64,000 bases of DNA from CAG-488 sp051881315. GTDB lineage: Bacteria; Bacillota; Clostridia; Oscillospirales; Acutalibacteraceae. The number at the start of each line of letters is the position of its first letter. Within the stretch, counting starts at the first letter, position 1. The notes beneath the pieces were generated by a model. It had not been told where the DNA came from, made no database searches, and saw only the letters and a program-made list of their open reading frames with translations. Positions 16,339 through 23,953 of this stretch are shown here, in pieces. Position numbers and translations under genes: made by a program. Where the stretch lies: positions 206,407-270,406 of the forward strand of contig JBJEPQ010000029.1 in the NCBI GenBank assembly GCA_051881315.1, given 5' to 3'.

Positions 16339-17700
16339 ATGGTTTACTATGATTTAAGAATTGAAAAACAGCGCATTTACGGTGCGGATAAAATTGCTAT
16401 CGCCGCCGATGCCAACGAAACGGTGTCTTTTCGCTTTCACTTTGACGCCAACTGGAGGATTTTCGATTCCAAGGCGGCAATATTCAGAACCGCCGAAAAC
16501 AAGTTTTACATAATCGAGGTCAAGCACTCTGCGGTTACGGTTCCGTGGGAGGTGCTGAGTGTTGACCGTGATTTTGAGCTTTCCGTCATAGGATATGACG
16601 GCGCAAAAGTTCTCACGGCAGGAAAGGTGAATGTCAGAGTGGTTTCCTCGCTTCTGCCCGAGGACTGCAAGACCTTTTCACCGTCGGAAACGCTTTTCGA
16701 CAGATTCAGACAGGACAGCATTGACGAGGCTTATAAAAAATACAAGAACGAGATTGAAACACTCAAACGCTCTTACGAGGAAAAAATTCTTGAAATCGGA
16801 TCTCAGCTCAATAAGGCAAATCAGAATACCGAGAATATGGAAAAGATGAAAAATGAGGAGATCGCCGAGCTAAATCAGGAACATTCCGCTGAGGTTCACC
16901 GTCTTAATGCCGAGATTGCAGATATTAAGAATGAGCTTGCTCAGACTGAGATCAGGGCGGACAAATGGGATCTTGTTGACGAGGCGATGTCGGATAAGTC
17001 TCGAAGCAATTTTGCTCCGTGGTGCGGAGGAACAAAGCCGTATAAGCTCCCGTTCTTCAACACAAAGAATATGAGTGTTCTGACCGCCGGCAACTTTGAC
17101 GATTACTTTACCGAAATCGGTTTGGATTTGTCCTCGGCAACAACGCTGGAAACAATTTTCAGAGGAAAGAATCGACTGCGCTATGTTGAGTTGAGAAATA
17201 CTGACAAGATAACCTCAATTCTGAACGGTTTTTCATATTCAACCGCACTCCGAGAAGTCGTGCTCGGTGACCTTACAAACTGTATGAATATGAAGTGGGC
17301 ATTTGATGGTGACACGTCGCTTGAAAAGGTCACGTTTGGCGCAAACAGCAAGGTTATTGATTTTTCAAATATGTTCAACGGCTGTATTGCTCTTAAAGAA
17401 ATTAACGGAGAGCTGGATTTTACCGTCGCAAGAATTGCGACTGATGTCTTCACAAAGTGTTCCTCTCTTGAAAAGGTTTCTTTCAAAAAAGAGTCGATCG
17501 GTCTGAGTATAGATCTCGGAGCGTGCAAATCGCTTTCAAAGGAAAGTATGCTGAATCTGTTTGACGGATTGGCAGCAAAAGAGTCGATGAAGGTCACTGT
17601 GTCGAGGTACGCTTTTGAAAATAATTTCCCTACCTCCGAGGAACAGGAGACGGTCAGAAGCTCGGTAACTCAGAAAGGCTGGACTTTATCGCTTGCCTGA
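16339..17700 (+). CDS. Orphan phage-tail-like protein with coiled coil and leucine-rich repeats
   Basis: The 453-residue protein has three parts. Residues 1-120 resemble the N-terminal domain of phage baseplate/tail proteins of Firmicutes (pattern: W.IFDSKAAIFRT, then VPWEVL, then an acidic stretch before a coiled coil). Residues about 130-220 are a charged coiled coil. Residues about 235-453 are BspA-type leucine-rich repeats with MFNGC-IALKEI and FTKCSSLEKV, ending in SKESMLNLFDGLA and TQKGWTLSLA, which I associate with C-terminal LRR domains of gut-phage tail proteins. The ATG at 16339 follows AGGAGA. No signal peptide, anchor or flanking phage genes. Family assignment is by recall, so moderate. 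Confidence 0.7.
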   Translation: MVYYDLRIEKQRIYGADKIAIAADANETVSFRFHFDANWRIFDSKAAIFRTAENKFYIIEVKHSAVTVPWEVLSVDRDFELSVIGYDGAKVLTAGKVNVRVVSSLLPEDCKTFSPSETLFDRFRQDSIDEAYKKYKNEIETLKRSYEEKILEIGSQLNKANQNTENMEKMKNEEIAELNQEHSAEVHRLNAEIADIKNELAQTEIRADKWDLVDEAMSDKSRSNFAPWCGGTKPYKLPFFNTKNMSVLTAGNFDDYFTEIGLDLSSATTLETIFRGKNRLRYVELRNTDKITSILNGFSYSTALREVVLGDLTNCMNMKWAFDGDTSLEKVTFGANSKVIDFSNMFNGCIALKEINGELDFTVARIATDVFTKCSSLEKVSFKKESIGLSIDLGACKSLSKESMLNLFDGLAAKESMKVTVSRYAFENNFPTSEEQETVRSSVTQKGWTLSLA

Positions 17701-17709
17701 ATAAAATTA

Positions 17710-17738
17710 TCATATTTGTCCGCAATCGTTCATATAAT
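17710..17738 (+). promoter_or_regulatory. SigE-type sporulation promoter for sipL
   Basis: TCATATT (17710-17716) fits the SigE -35 consensus KMATATT. CATATAAT (17731-17738) differs at one position from the -10 consensus CATACAHT. The spacer is 14 bases, as expected. SipL is made in the mother cell under SigE in characterised clostridia, so motif and gene agree. Confidence 0.7.
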
Positions 17739-17768
17739 CAAGTGAAATAAAAAAGAGAGGTTGATTAT

Positions 17769-19295
17769 ATGAGCATTGAACCGATGACCGCCGAGACGGG
17801 CGTTTTAGAAAATCTTTACGACAGTTTTGCTGAGCAGGGCATTGACTGCGATATTGCTATGCCCGATTACTGTCCCGATATAATGAGAATACTCAAATGC
17901 AGTGTGACGAACAGCATAACAAACTCAAAAATATCGGGTGACCGTGCCACCGTTGACGGCAGCGCAAAAATAAGAATAATATACACCGATGAAAAAAACG
18001 GTATTTACACCTTTGAACAGGATTATCCGTTCTCAAAATTTGCCGAGCTGCCCTCTACCTTTGACGGAGCGATGCTTTTTGCCACGGCTAAGACGGAATA
18101 TGCAAATTGCAGAGCCGTCAGCAAAAAGAGGATAGATATTCACGGCGTTATCAGCATCAGATTTCGCATACTCGGAATAAAAAAGGATAATGTGATAACG
18201 GGCGCTCAGGGCGACGGAGTTCAGCTGATGAAAAAGGAGATTTCTGCGGACTCTGCGGTTGCCGTTATCCAGAAGAAGTTTCAGCTTGCACAGACTGAGG
18301 AAACGGACGGAGATATCGGCAAAATCCTTTTCGCTTCGGCTTCGCCCGTGCTCTCGGAAACCAAGGTCATAAAGGGTAAAATTCTCCTCAAGGGAGAGGC
18401 GGCGATGAAGGTAATATATTGCGCCGAGGGCGGAGAAAACAAGTCGGTCTGCGCCAACTTCAATCTGCCGTTCAGCGAGATAGTGGAAGCCGAAAACGTA
18501 ACCGAGGACTGCAAAATTACGGTTTCTTTCTGCGTGGATCAGGTTCAGGCGGAGCCGAAAACCGATAACGACGGCGAATATAAATACCTGAACATCGGCT
18601 GCGACATCTGCGCCCTTGTGACGGCATACAGACCGAGCACTCTCGGCATTATTGCCGACGCATATTCCACCGAAAAGGAGATCGACGCAAAATATAAGAC
18701 AGCGACCTTCACCCGAATTACGCAGAACATCAACGACAGCTTTGTCTGCCGTGAAAACCTTGATATTTCTTCAATGGAGCCGCAGAGGATTTATACGGTC
18801 ATTGCGGACTCGCCCGAAGCAAAGGTGAGCTTTAACGGGGACAAAATGTCCGTCACGGGACGAATACCGCTGAAGCTGATCCTGATCGGAGGCGACGGAA
18901 CGCCTGTTTTCTGTGAGAGGGAGGCTAAATTTGATTATTCCCGTTCGGTAGATTCTCAAAGCGGAAATCTCAGATTTGAACCTCAGCTCGTCCTTACAGG
19001 CTATTCCTGCACGCTGACGGGTGACGGAAAAGCCGAGTTTAAGGCGGAGGCAGGGATCAGCGGAACGGTAACGGAAAGCTGTGAAAGCCGAACTCTTGTC
19101 AGCCTGCAAGCGTCGGAAACCTCGGAGCTGAAAAAGAGACATTCCTCTCTTGTGATCTGCTTCTGCTCAGGCGGAGAAAGGGTTTGGGACATTGCAAGGA
19201 AGTACAACACAACGGTCGATGACATTATGAGCGAAAATGAGCTGACCTCGGAGGAAATACCCGAAAAAATGATGCTTATTATTCCCGTAAAATAA
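17769..19295 (+). CDS. sipL: SipL-like spore coat morphogenesis protein (SPOCS domains + LysM)
   Basis: The 508-residue protein opens with a DUF3794/SPOCS-type segment (ENLYDSFAEQGIDCDIAMPDYCPDIMRIL region, 14-43) and contains further SPOCS-like repeats at about 165-290 and 320-430. A LysM domain closes it (about 460-507: VWDIARKYNTTVDDIMSEN through MLIIPV). This is the architecture of Clostridioides difficile SipL, which binds SpoIVA through LysM and anchors the coat to the forespore. The upstream SigE-type promoter fits. The gene stands alone. Confidence 0.88.
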   Translation: MSIEPMTAETGVLENLYDSFAEQGIDCDIAMPDYCPDIMRILKCSVTNSITNSKISGDRATVDGSAKIRIIYTDEKNGIYTFEQDYPFSKFAELPSTFDGAMLFATAKTEYANCRAVSKKRIDIHGVISIRFRILGIKKDNVITGAQGDGVQLMKKEISADSAVAVIQKKFQLAQTEETDGDIGKILFASASPVLSETKVIKGKILLKGEAAMKVIYCAEGGENKSVCANFNLPFSEIVEAENVTEDCKITVSFCVDQVQAEPKTDNDGEYKYLNIGCDICALVTAYRPSTLGIIADAYSTEKEIDAKYKTATFTRITQNINDSFVCRENLDISSMEPQRIYTVIADSPEAKVSFNGDKMSVTGRIPLKLILIGGDGTPVFCEREAKFDYSRSVDSQSGNLRFEPQLVLTGYSCTLTGDGKAEFKAEAGISGTVTESCESRTLVSLQASETSELKKRHSSLVICFCSGGERVWDIARKYNTTVDDIMSENELTSEEIPEKMMLIIPVK

Positions 19296-19305
19296 GCAAC
19301 CGCTA

Positions 19306-19334
19306 TTGAAATTATTCTCGGCAGATGTTATACT
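19306..19334 (+). promoter_or_regulatory. Promoter running directly into a terminator-like hairpin
   Basis: TTGAAA (19306-19311) and TATACT (19329-19334), 17 bases apart, with TG at 19327-19328. The expected transcription start, near 19341, is the first base of the hairpin annotated next. Confidence 0.6.
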
Positions 19335-19341
19335 AAAAACA

Positions 19342-19396
19342 CCGCTGACAGATTTCGGTTCGCAAACGGCGGACAGATCTGTCGGCGGATTTTTTT
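19342..19396 (+). terminator. Terminator/attenuator-like hairpin upstream of gtrA
   Basis: CCGCTGACAGAT (19342-19353) pairs with ATCTGTCGGCGG (19377-19388), with one T-G pair, followed by seven T (19390-19396). The loop holds another CGGCGG (19368-19373) able to compete for the 5' arm, giving two mutually exclusive folds. It can terminate the sipL transcript or act as a leader attenuator for gtrA. Confidence 0.75.
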
Positions 19397-19417
19397 GAAA
19401 ACCGGAGGGTAAAAAAT

Positions 19418-19951
19418 ATGGGATTGAAAAATCTTGACAAATCGGCAGAACAGAAAGGATCGGGAATTGTAACGCTTTGGCAGTTTGTAAAGTTTATTTT
19501 TGTCAGCCTGCTTGCGTGTATCGTCCAGTTCGGCGTTCTCAATCTTCTTCTGCTTCTTCCTCAGATCAAGGAGATAATGAACGAGGATTTCACATGGTTC
19601 GTCTTTAACTACGTCGGCGAGGGCAAGGGCTTCGGCTACTTCATTGCGTTCAACATTGCGAATATTCTTGCTCAGATCGTCGCCTTTTTCGTCAACCGTG
19701 AAAAGACTTTCGGCTCGTCAAGCAACATTGCTGTCACCCTGCCGATATACATTGTGTTCACCGTTGCGCTCATCTGCTTCTCGGCATGGCTTGCCCCGAC
19801 AATACAGGGCTGGCTCATCTCTTTGAACATCTCGGCTCAGCTTGCCGCCAACATTTCAACCATGGCTTGCTCGGCAATTCAGTTCTTCATCTACTTCCCT
19901 GTGGACAAAATTCTTTTCCACAAGAAAAAAGAAGAAAAGGAAGAAAAATAA
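19418..19951 (+). CDS. GtrA-like membrane protein
   Basis: The 177-residue protein has four hydrophobic segments (about 22-45, 68-92, 103-122, 138-160) and the GtrA signature: FVSLLACIVQFGVLNLL early, then FFVNREKTFGS after the second helix. GtrA proteins are small membrane proteins thought to help move undecaprenyl-linked sugars across the membrane. The C-terminus is a lysine/glutamate tail. Ribosome site CCGGAGGG. It is preceded by its own promoter and a hairpin. No glycosyltransferase is adjacent, unlike the second GtrA-like gene at 25 kb. Confidence 0.78.
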   Translation: MGLKNLDKSAEQKGSGIVTLWQFVKFIFVSLLACIVQFGVLNLLLLLPQIKEIMNEDFTWFVFNYVGEGKGFGYFIAFNIANILAQIVAFFVNREKTFGSSSNIAVTLPIYIVFTVALICFSAWLAPTIQGWLISLNISAQLAANISTMACSAIQFFIYFPVDKILFHKKKEEKEEK

Positions 19952-19985
19952 TCCTTGGGATTTGATGTTTTCTAACAAAAAATCA

Positions 19986-20014
19986 TTGTATTATTATTTA
20001 AGGTATGATAGAAT
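19986..20014 (+). promoter_or_regulatory. Promoter for the sugar isomerase/oxidoreductase pair
   Basis: TTGTAT (19986-19991) and TAGAAT (20009-20014) are 17 bases apart, with an extended TGA before the -10 box. Confidence 0.55.
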
Positions 20015-20041
20015 AAACAAAACATCTTAGGAGGTAAGAAT

Positions 20042-20875
20042 ATGAGTTTTCCTGTTGCTTTGCAGCTTTACTCCGTCCGTGACGCAATGGCGGAGGATTT
20101 TGCAGGTACAATAAAAAAGGTCAAGGAAATGGGCTATGACGGCGTTGAGTTTGCCGGTCTTTTCGGCAACTCTGCCGCAGATGTCAAGAAAATCTGTGAC
20201 GAGGCCGGCGTTGTTCCGATCTCTGCCCACGTTCCTTATGACGAGCTTGACGCCGATCCCGAAAAGACGATCGCCGACTATGCAGAAATCGGATGCAAGT
20301 ACATTGCTATCCCTTATGCCGTTGAGGAGAGACGTCCCGGAGCGGAGCTTTTTGACGACACGGTCGAGGGAATCAGACGCTTTGCGGCTGTCGGCAAGAA
20401 ATACGGCATCACATTCCTTTATCATAACCACGATTTTGAGTTCAAAAAGGTCGGAGACGTCTACGGTCTTGACCTGCTTTATTCAACGCTTACACCGGAC
20501 GAGCTTCAGACGGAGCTTGACACCTGCTGGGTAAATGTCGGCGGTGAGGATCCGGCAAAGTATGTTGAAAAATATTCGGGCAGAGCACCCGTTGTTCACC
20601 TCAAGGATTTCCATATGAGCGGCAAGGGCAAGCCGGCTAAGCTTTATCAGCTTATCGGCATTGACGACGGCGCACAGGACGCAGAAGCAGAGGAGGAAGC
20701 ATTCGGTTTCCGTCCCTGTGGCTACGGAGTTCAGAACTTCCCCGAAATTCTCGAAGCCTGCAAAAAGGCGGGAACCTCTTGGGTAGTTGTTGAGCAGGAT
20801 CAGCCCTCGCTCGGCAAAACTCCGCTTGAGTGTGCAAAAATGAGCATAGATTATATTAAAGAAATTAACAAATAA
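20042..20875 (+). CDS. Sugar phosphate isomerase/epimerase (xylose isomerase-like TIM barrel)
   Basis: The 277-residue protein fits the AP endonuclease 2/xylose isomerase-like TIM-barrel family. Typical pieces are QLYSVRDAM (8-16), GYDGVEFAGLFG (about 33-44), LYHNHDFEF (about 123-131, metal-binding His and Glu) and VVHLKDFHM (about 184-192). It is followed 12 bases later by a Gfo/Idh/MocA oxidoreductase, a pairing typical of inositol-like or keto-sugar catabolism. Substrate cannot be read from sequence. Strong ribosome site TTAGGAGG. Confidence 0.85.
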   Translation: MSFPVALQLYSVRDAMAEDFAGTIKKVKEMGYDGVEFAGLFGNSAADVKKICDEAGVVPISAHVPYDELDADPEKTIADYAEIGCKYIAIPYAVEERRPGAELFDDTVEGIRRFAAVGKKYGITFLYHNHDFEFKKVGDVYGLDLLYSTLTPDELQTELDTCWVNVGGEDPAKYVEKYSGRAPVVHLKDFHMSGKGKPAKLYQLIGIDDGAQDAEAEEEAFGFRPCGYGVQNFPEILEACKKAGTSWVVVEQDQPSLGKTPLECAKMSIDYIKEINK

Positions 20876-20887
20876 AGGAGATTTATC

Positions 20888-22042
20888 ATGTCTGACTCAG
20901 TATTAAACCAGTTTACCCAGGCTGTCGAAGAGGAAAATACTTCTTCGGGCAGAAGATTTAAGGTAGGTATCATCGGCACAGGCTGGATTGCCGAGGCTCA
21001 CATCGAGAGCTATCTTGACATGGACGATGTTGATATCGTTGCCATGGCTGACCTTATCCCCGGTAAGGCGGAGAAGTTTGCGGCAAAATACAACAAGGAC
21101 GGACGTCTTGACAACGTTCATTTCTATGCTAACCATGAGGAGCTTATCGACAATGAGCCTGACCTCGACGCTGTCAGCGTTTGTACCTACAATATGACTC
21201 ATGCGGAATGTACGATTTATTCCCTCAAGCACGGCGTAAACGTTCTGCTTGAAAAGCCGATGTGCGTTACAACAGAAGAAGCTGTTGAAATCTGCAAGGC
21301 TGAAAAAGAGAGCGGAAAGCTCCTTTCAATCGGCTTCCAGCCCCGCGGCGATGAGAATATGAAGATGGTCAGAAAGATCGTTCAGTCGGGCGAGCTTGGA
21401 AAGATCTACTACATACAGACAGGCGGCGGCCGCCGTCGCGGTATTCCGAACAGCACATTCATCGAGAAGAAGACCGCAGGTATCGGCGCAATGGGCGATA
21501 TCGGATGCTATTCTCTCGACGTTGTTCTCAACGCTATTGATTATCCGAAGCCGTTGACCGTTACAGGCTATACTTCAGCTTTCTTCGGCACAAATCCGAA
21601 GTACAACAATCCTGCCGACGCAGCAAGATTTAACGTTGAAGATTTCGCTGCTGCATTTGTTCGTCTTGAGGGCGGCATCATCCTTGATTTCCGTATCTCG
21701 TGGGCAATGCATCCCGACTCACCGGGCGACACAATCATCTTCGGTACAGAGGGCGCACTCAGAATCCCGGCAACGGATTGCTGGAACGGCTCAATGTCCG
21801 GTCCTATGACGATTTATCATGACGTTGCAGGCGAGCAGGTTGAGACAGTTATTCCTCTGCTTGAAAACCATGGCAAGGGCTTGTTCTACAAGAAGTGCCG
21901 TTCGTTCCTTGAGGCTATCGAAAACGGAGCTCCGGCTCCCGTTCCGTCAAGCCAGATTCTCTACAATCAGGCTATTATCGACCATATTGTTAAGTCCGCA
22001 GAGCTTGGCAAGGAAGTCGAAGTTGTTATCCCCGAAATCTAA
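20888..22042 (+). CDS. Gfo/Idh/MocA family NAD(P)-dependent oxidoreductase
   Basis: The 384-residue protein has an N-terminal Rossmann fold, VGIIGTGWIAEAHIESYL (about 26-43), the family motif LLEKPMCVT with the catalytic Lys (about 119-127), and a C-terminal alpha/beta domain (DIGCYSLDVV). It probably oxidises or epimerises a cyclic polyol or sugar together with the isomerase encoded just upstream. Both are stopped by a strong bidirectional terminator. Confidence 0.9.
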   Translation: MSDSVLNQFTQAVEEENTSSGRRFKVGIIGTGWIAEAHIESYLDMDDVDIVAMADLIPGKAEKFAAKYNKDGRLDNVHFYANHEELIDNEPDLDAVSVCTYNMTHAECTIYSLKHGVNVLLEKPMCVTTEEAVEICKAEKESGKLLSIGFQPRGDENMKMVRKIVQSGELGKIYYIQTGGGRRRGIPNSTFIEKKTAGIGAMGDIGCYSLDVVLNAIDYPKPLTVTGYTSAFFGTNPKYNNPADAARFNVEDFAAAFVRLEGGIILDFRISWAMHPDSPGDTIIFGTEGALRIPATDCWNGSMSGPMTIYHDVAGEQVETVIPLLENHGKGLFYKKCRSFLEAIENGAPAPVPSSQILYNQAIIDHIVKSAELGKEVEVVIPEI

Positions 22043-22061
22043 ACACATAAATATATGCAAT

Positions 22062-22095
22062 AAAGGCTTGTATCGGTACCGATACAAGCCTTTTT
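22062..22095. terminator. Bidirectional terminator
   Basis: GGCTTGTATC and GATACAAGCC (22065-22074 and 22081-22090) flank GGTACC; the outer AAA/TTT pairs and the T-runs serve both the oxidoreductase gene and the converging symporter gene. Confidence 0.9.
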
Positions 22096-22146
22096 GTGTG
22101 AGCAAATGCTCAAAGTGCTATGACTTTTGTTTATTTAATTTCTTAA

Positions 22147-23679
22147 TCAGTTTTCCTCAAGCACTTCGCTGACGGGAACTGTGACCTTTCTGTCGTAGCA
22201 TGAGAAGACGCTGTCAACAAATTTCTTCTCGGGCTTTCTGGTGATAAGGCTGACTACGGGAACTATCACAAGAGATGCAAGCATTGCGAATGCGCCGCAG
22301 TTGATCGGGCTTTGAAGAAGCGTCGGGAAGCTTGACTTGAAGAACATATTGGCAAGCATTATGCCCGAACCCCATACAAAGCTGACTGCACAAGCCGCTT
22401 TTGTGACCTTCTTCCAGTACAGGCTGTAAAGGAACGGAGCAAGGAACGAGCCTGCAAGTGCGCCCCATGAAAGTCCCATGAGCTGAGCAATGAACGTTAC
22501 CTTATGCTTGTACTGAATAACGGCGATGACAGCCGAAATGATGATGAACACAAGAATGAATGCTCTGATGATTATAAGAGTCTTTTTCTCATCGTTCTTC
22601 TTTGTGATCGGAACAATGAAGTCGAGCGTAAGCGTTGAGCTTGATGTGAGAACAAGCGATGAAAGCGTGGACATCGAAGCCGAAAGAACGAGAATAAGAG
22701 TTATTCCGATGATGATGGGTGAAAGATTTGAAAGCATTGTCGGAATGATTTCGTCGAAGCCTTTTTCTGCAACGTCAACGTTGAAAATTCTGCCGAAGCC
22801 GCCGAGGAAATAGCAGCCGCCTGCAACAACAATGGCAAAGAGCGTTGAAATGATCGTACCTGTATGTATGGACTGTTCGCTCTTGATGGAATAGAATTTC
22901 TGAACCATCTGCGGAAGTCCCCATGTGCCGAGCGAGGTCAGGATTATAACTCCGCCGAGACTTACGGGATCGGGACCGAAGAACGATGCAAACACTCCGG
23001 GAACATTGGATACGGTGGGATCGCTGACCTCGGCAAGAGCGGCAAGAGAGCCGTTGAAGCCGCCGTTGATCTTCAGGACGGAATAAATAATTGCAACTAT
23101 ACCTGCAAGCATAACGATACCTTGAATGAAGTCGTTGATAGCCGTTGCCATATATCCGCCTGCGATAACATAGATCGCCGTCAGCACCGCCATAACGACA
23201 ATGCAGATTGTGTAATCAACATTAAACGCCATTTCAAAAAGACGTGAAAGTCCGTTGTAAAGCGAAGCGGTGTAGGGGATAAGGAAAACGAAGATAATCA
23301 GCGAGGTCGCAAGCTTCAGGCCGTTACTGTCGAAACGGGAGCCGAAGAACTGCGGCATGGTCGCCGAGTTGAGATGCTGAGTCATAACCCTCGTTCTTCT
23401 GCCAAGGATAACCCAAGCGAGAAGCGAGCCTATGAATGCGTTGCCAAGTCCGATCCAGGTGGACGCAACGCCGAATTTCCAGCCGAACTGTCCGGCATAG
23501 CCGACAAAAATAACGGCCGAGAAATAAGATGTGCCGTAAGCAAAGGCTGTGAGCCAAGGACCTACGCTTCTGCCGCCGAGAACAAAGCCGTTGACATCGG
23601 TTGCGGTTTTGCGGCAATAGATGCCGACGCCGACCATAACGGCAAAGAATGCGACGAGCAAAATGATTTTAACTGCCAT
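22147..23679 (-). CDS. Sodium:solute symporter (SSS family)
   Basis: The 510-residue protein shows about 13 membrane helices and SSS family landmarks: GFVLGGRSVGPWLTAFAYG near residues 31-49, SAVIFVGYAG, and GGYMATAINDFIQG near residue 174. Members bring in sugars, myo-inositol, sialic acid, proline or other solutes with sodium. The converging isomerase/oxidoreductase pair suggests a sugar-like substrate, but this is only context. The gene has a perfect sigma-A promoter 160 bases upstream and a leader containing a 20-codon ORF and a strong hairpin. Confidence 0.9.
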   Translation of the reverse strand: MAVKIILLVAFFAVMVGVGIYCRKTATDVNGFVLGGRSVGPWLTAFAYGTSYFSAVIFVGYAGQFGWKFGVASTWIGLGNAFIGSLLAWVILGRRTRVMTQHLNSATMPQFFGSRFDSNGLKLATSLIIFVFLIPYTASLYNGLSRLFEMAFNVDYTICIVVMAVLTAIYVIAGGYMATAINDFIQGIVMLAGIVAIIYSVLKINGGFNGSLAALAEVSDPTVSNVPGVFASFFGPDPVSLGGVIILTSLGTWGLPQMVQKFYSIKSEQSIHTGTIISTLFAIVVAGGCYFLGGFGRIFNVDVAEKGFDEIIPTMLSNLSPIIIGITLILVLSASMSTLSSLVLTSSSTLTLDFIVPITKKNDEKKTLIIIRAFILVFIIISAVIAVIQYKHKVTFIAQLMGLSWGALAGSFLAPFLYSLYWKKVTKAACAVSFVWGSGIMLANMFFKSSFPTLLQSPINCGAFAMLASLVIVPVVSLITRKPEKKFVDSVFSCYDRKVTVPVSEVLEEN

Positions 23680-23704
23680 AATAATTTAACCTCCTCAAAA
23701 TTTA

Positions 23705-23733
23705 ACGGTCTTAATCAAGCTGATTAAGACCGT
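23705..23733 (-). promoter_or_regulatory. Strong hairpin in the symporter leader
   Basis: Perfect 13-bp stem: ACGGTCTTAATCA (23705-23717) and TGATTAAGACCGT (23721-23733), 3-base loop. On the transcript it is followed by UAAAUUUU, a weak U-tract, then the GAGGAGG ribosome site of the symporter. It could be a conditional terminator or a stabilising element. Confidence 0.75.
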
Positions 23734-23749
23734 CTGTTTTGTACGAATA

Positions 23750-23812
23750 TCACTCGGAACAGCTGAACAGACAGTCGAAACTGCGGTAATAAAGAAACCT
23801 GCCGAGATTCAT
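23750..23812 (-). CDS. Candidate 20-residue leader peptide of the symporter mRNA
   Basis: ATG at 23812-23810, with GGAG (23824-23821) eight bases upstream, opens a frame encoding MNLGRFLYYRSFDCLFSCSE and then TGA. It lies 30 bases after the predicted -10 box and ends 16 bases before the 13-bp hairpin. Composition is unusual: two Tyr, two Cys, four Ser, three Phe. This is the arrangement of leader peptides that sense translation, but no experimental evidence is available here. Confidence 0.6.
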   Translation of the reverse strand: MNLGRFLYYRSFDCLFSCSE

Positions 23813-23842
23813 AACGTCCGCTCCTTTTCAAGTGATGAGTTT

Positions 23843-23871
23843 ATTATATTATAGCATACTGCATTTGTCAA
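23843..23871 (-). promoter_or_regulatory. Consensus promoter for the symporter transcript
   Basis: On the minus strand, TTGACA (23871-23866) and TATAAT (23848-23843) are both perfect and 17 bases apart. Confidence 0.85.
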
Positions 23872-23912
23872 CACTTTAAAGCGATAAATCGCAAAAATTT
23901 TTACAACAAAAA

Positions 23913-23939
23913 AGAGCCGCCGCAATAAGCGACAGCTCT
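23913..23939 (-). terminator. Terminator of the purB-gtrA-GT2 operon
   Basis: Arms AGAGCTGTCGC and GCGGCGGCTCT as read on the minus strand (23939-23929 and 23923-23913), a 5-base loop, then six T. It follows the GT2 stop by 15 bases. Confidence 0.85.
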
Positions 23940-23953
23940 GAAAAAAATTTGAA

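Noticed and set aside
15231..19295. Prophage around the tail-fibre-like gene
   Set aside because: Flanking genes are manA and sipL, with ordinary promoters; no other phage gene is present.
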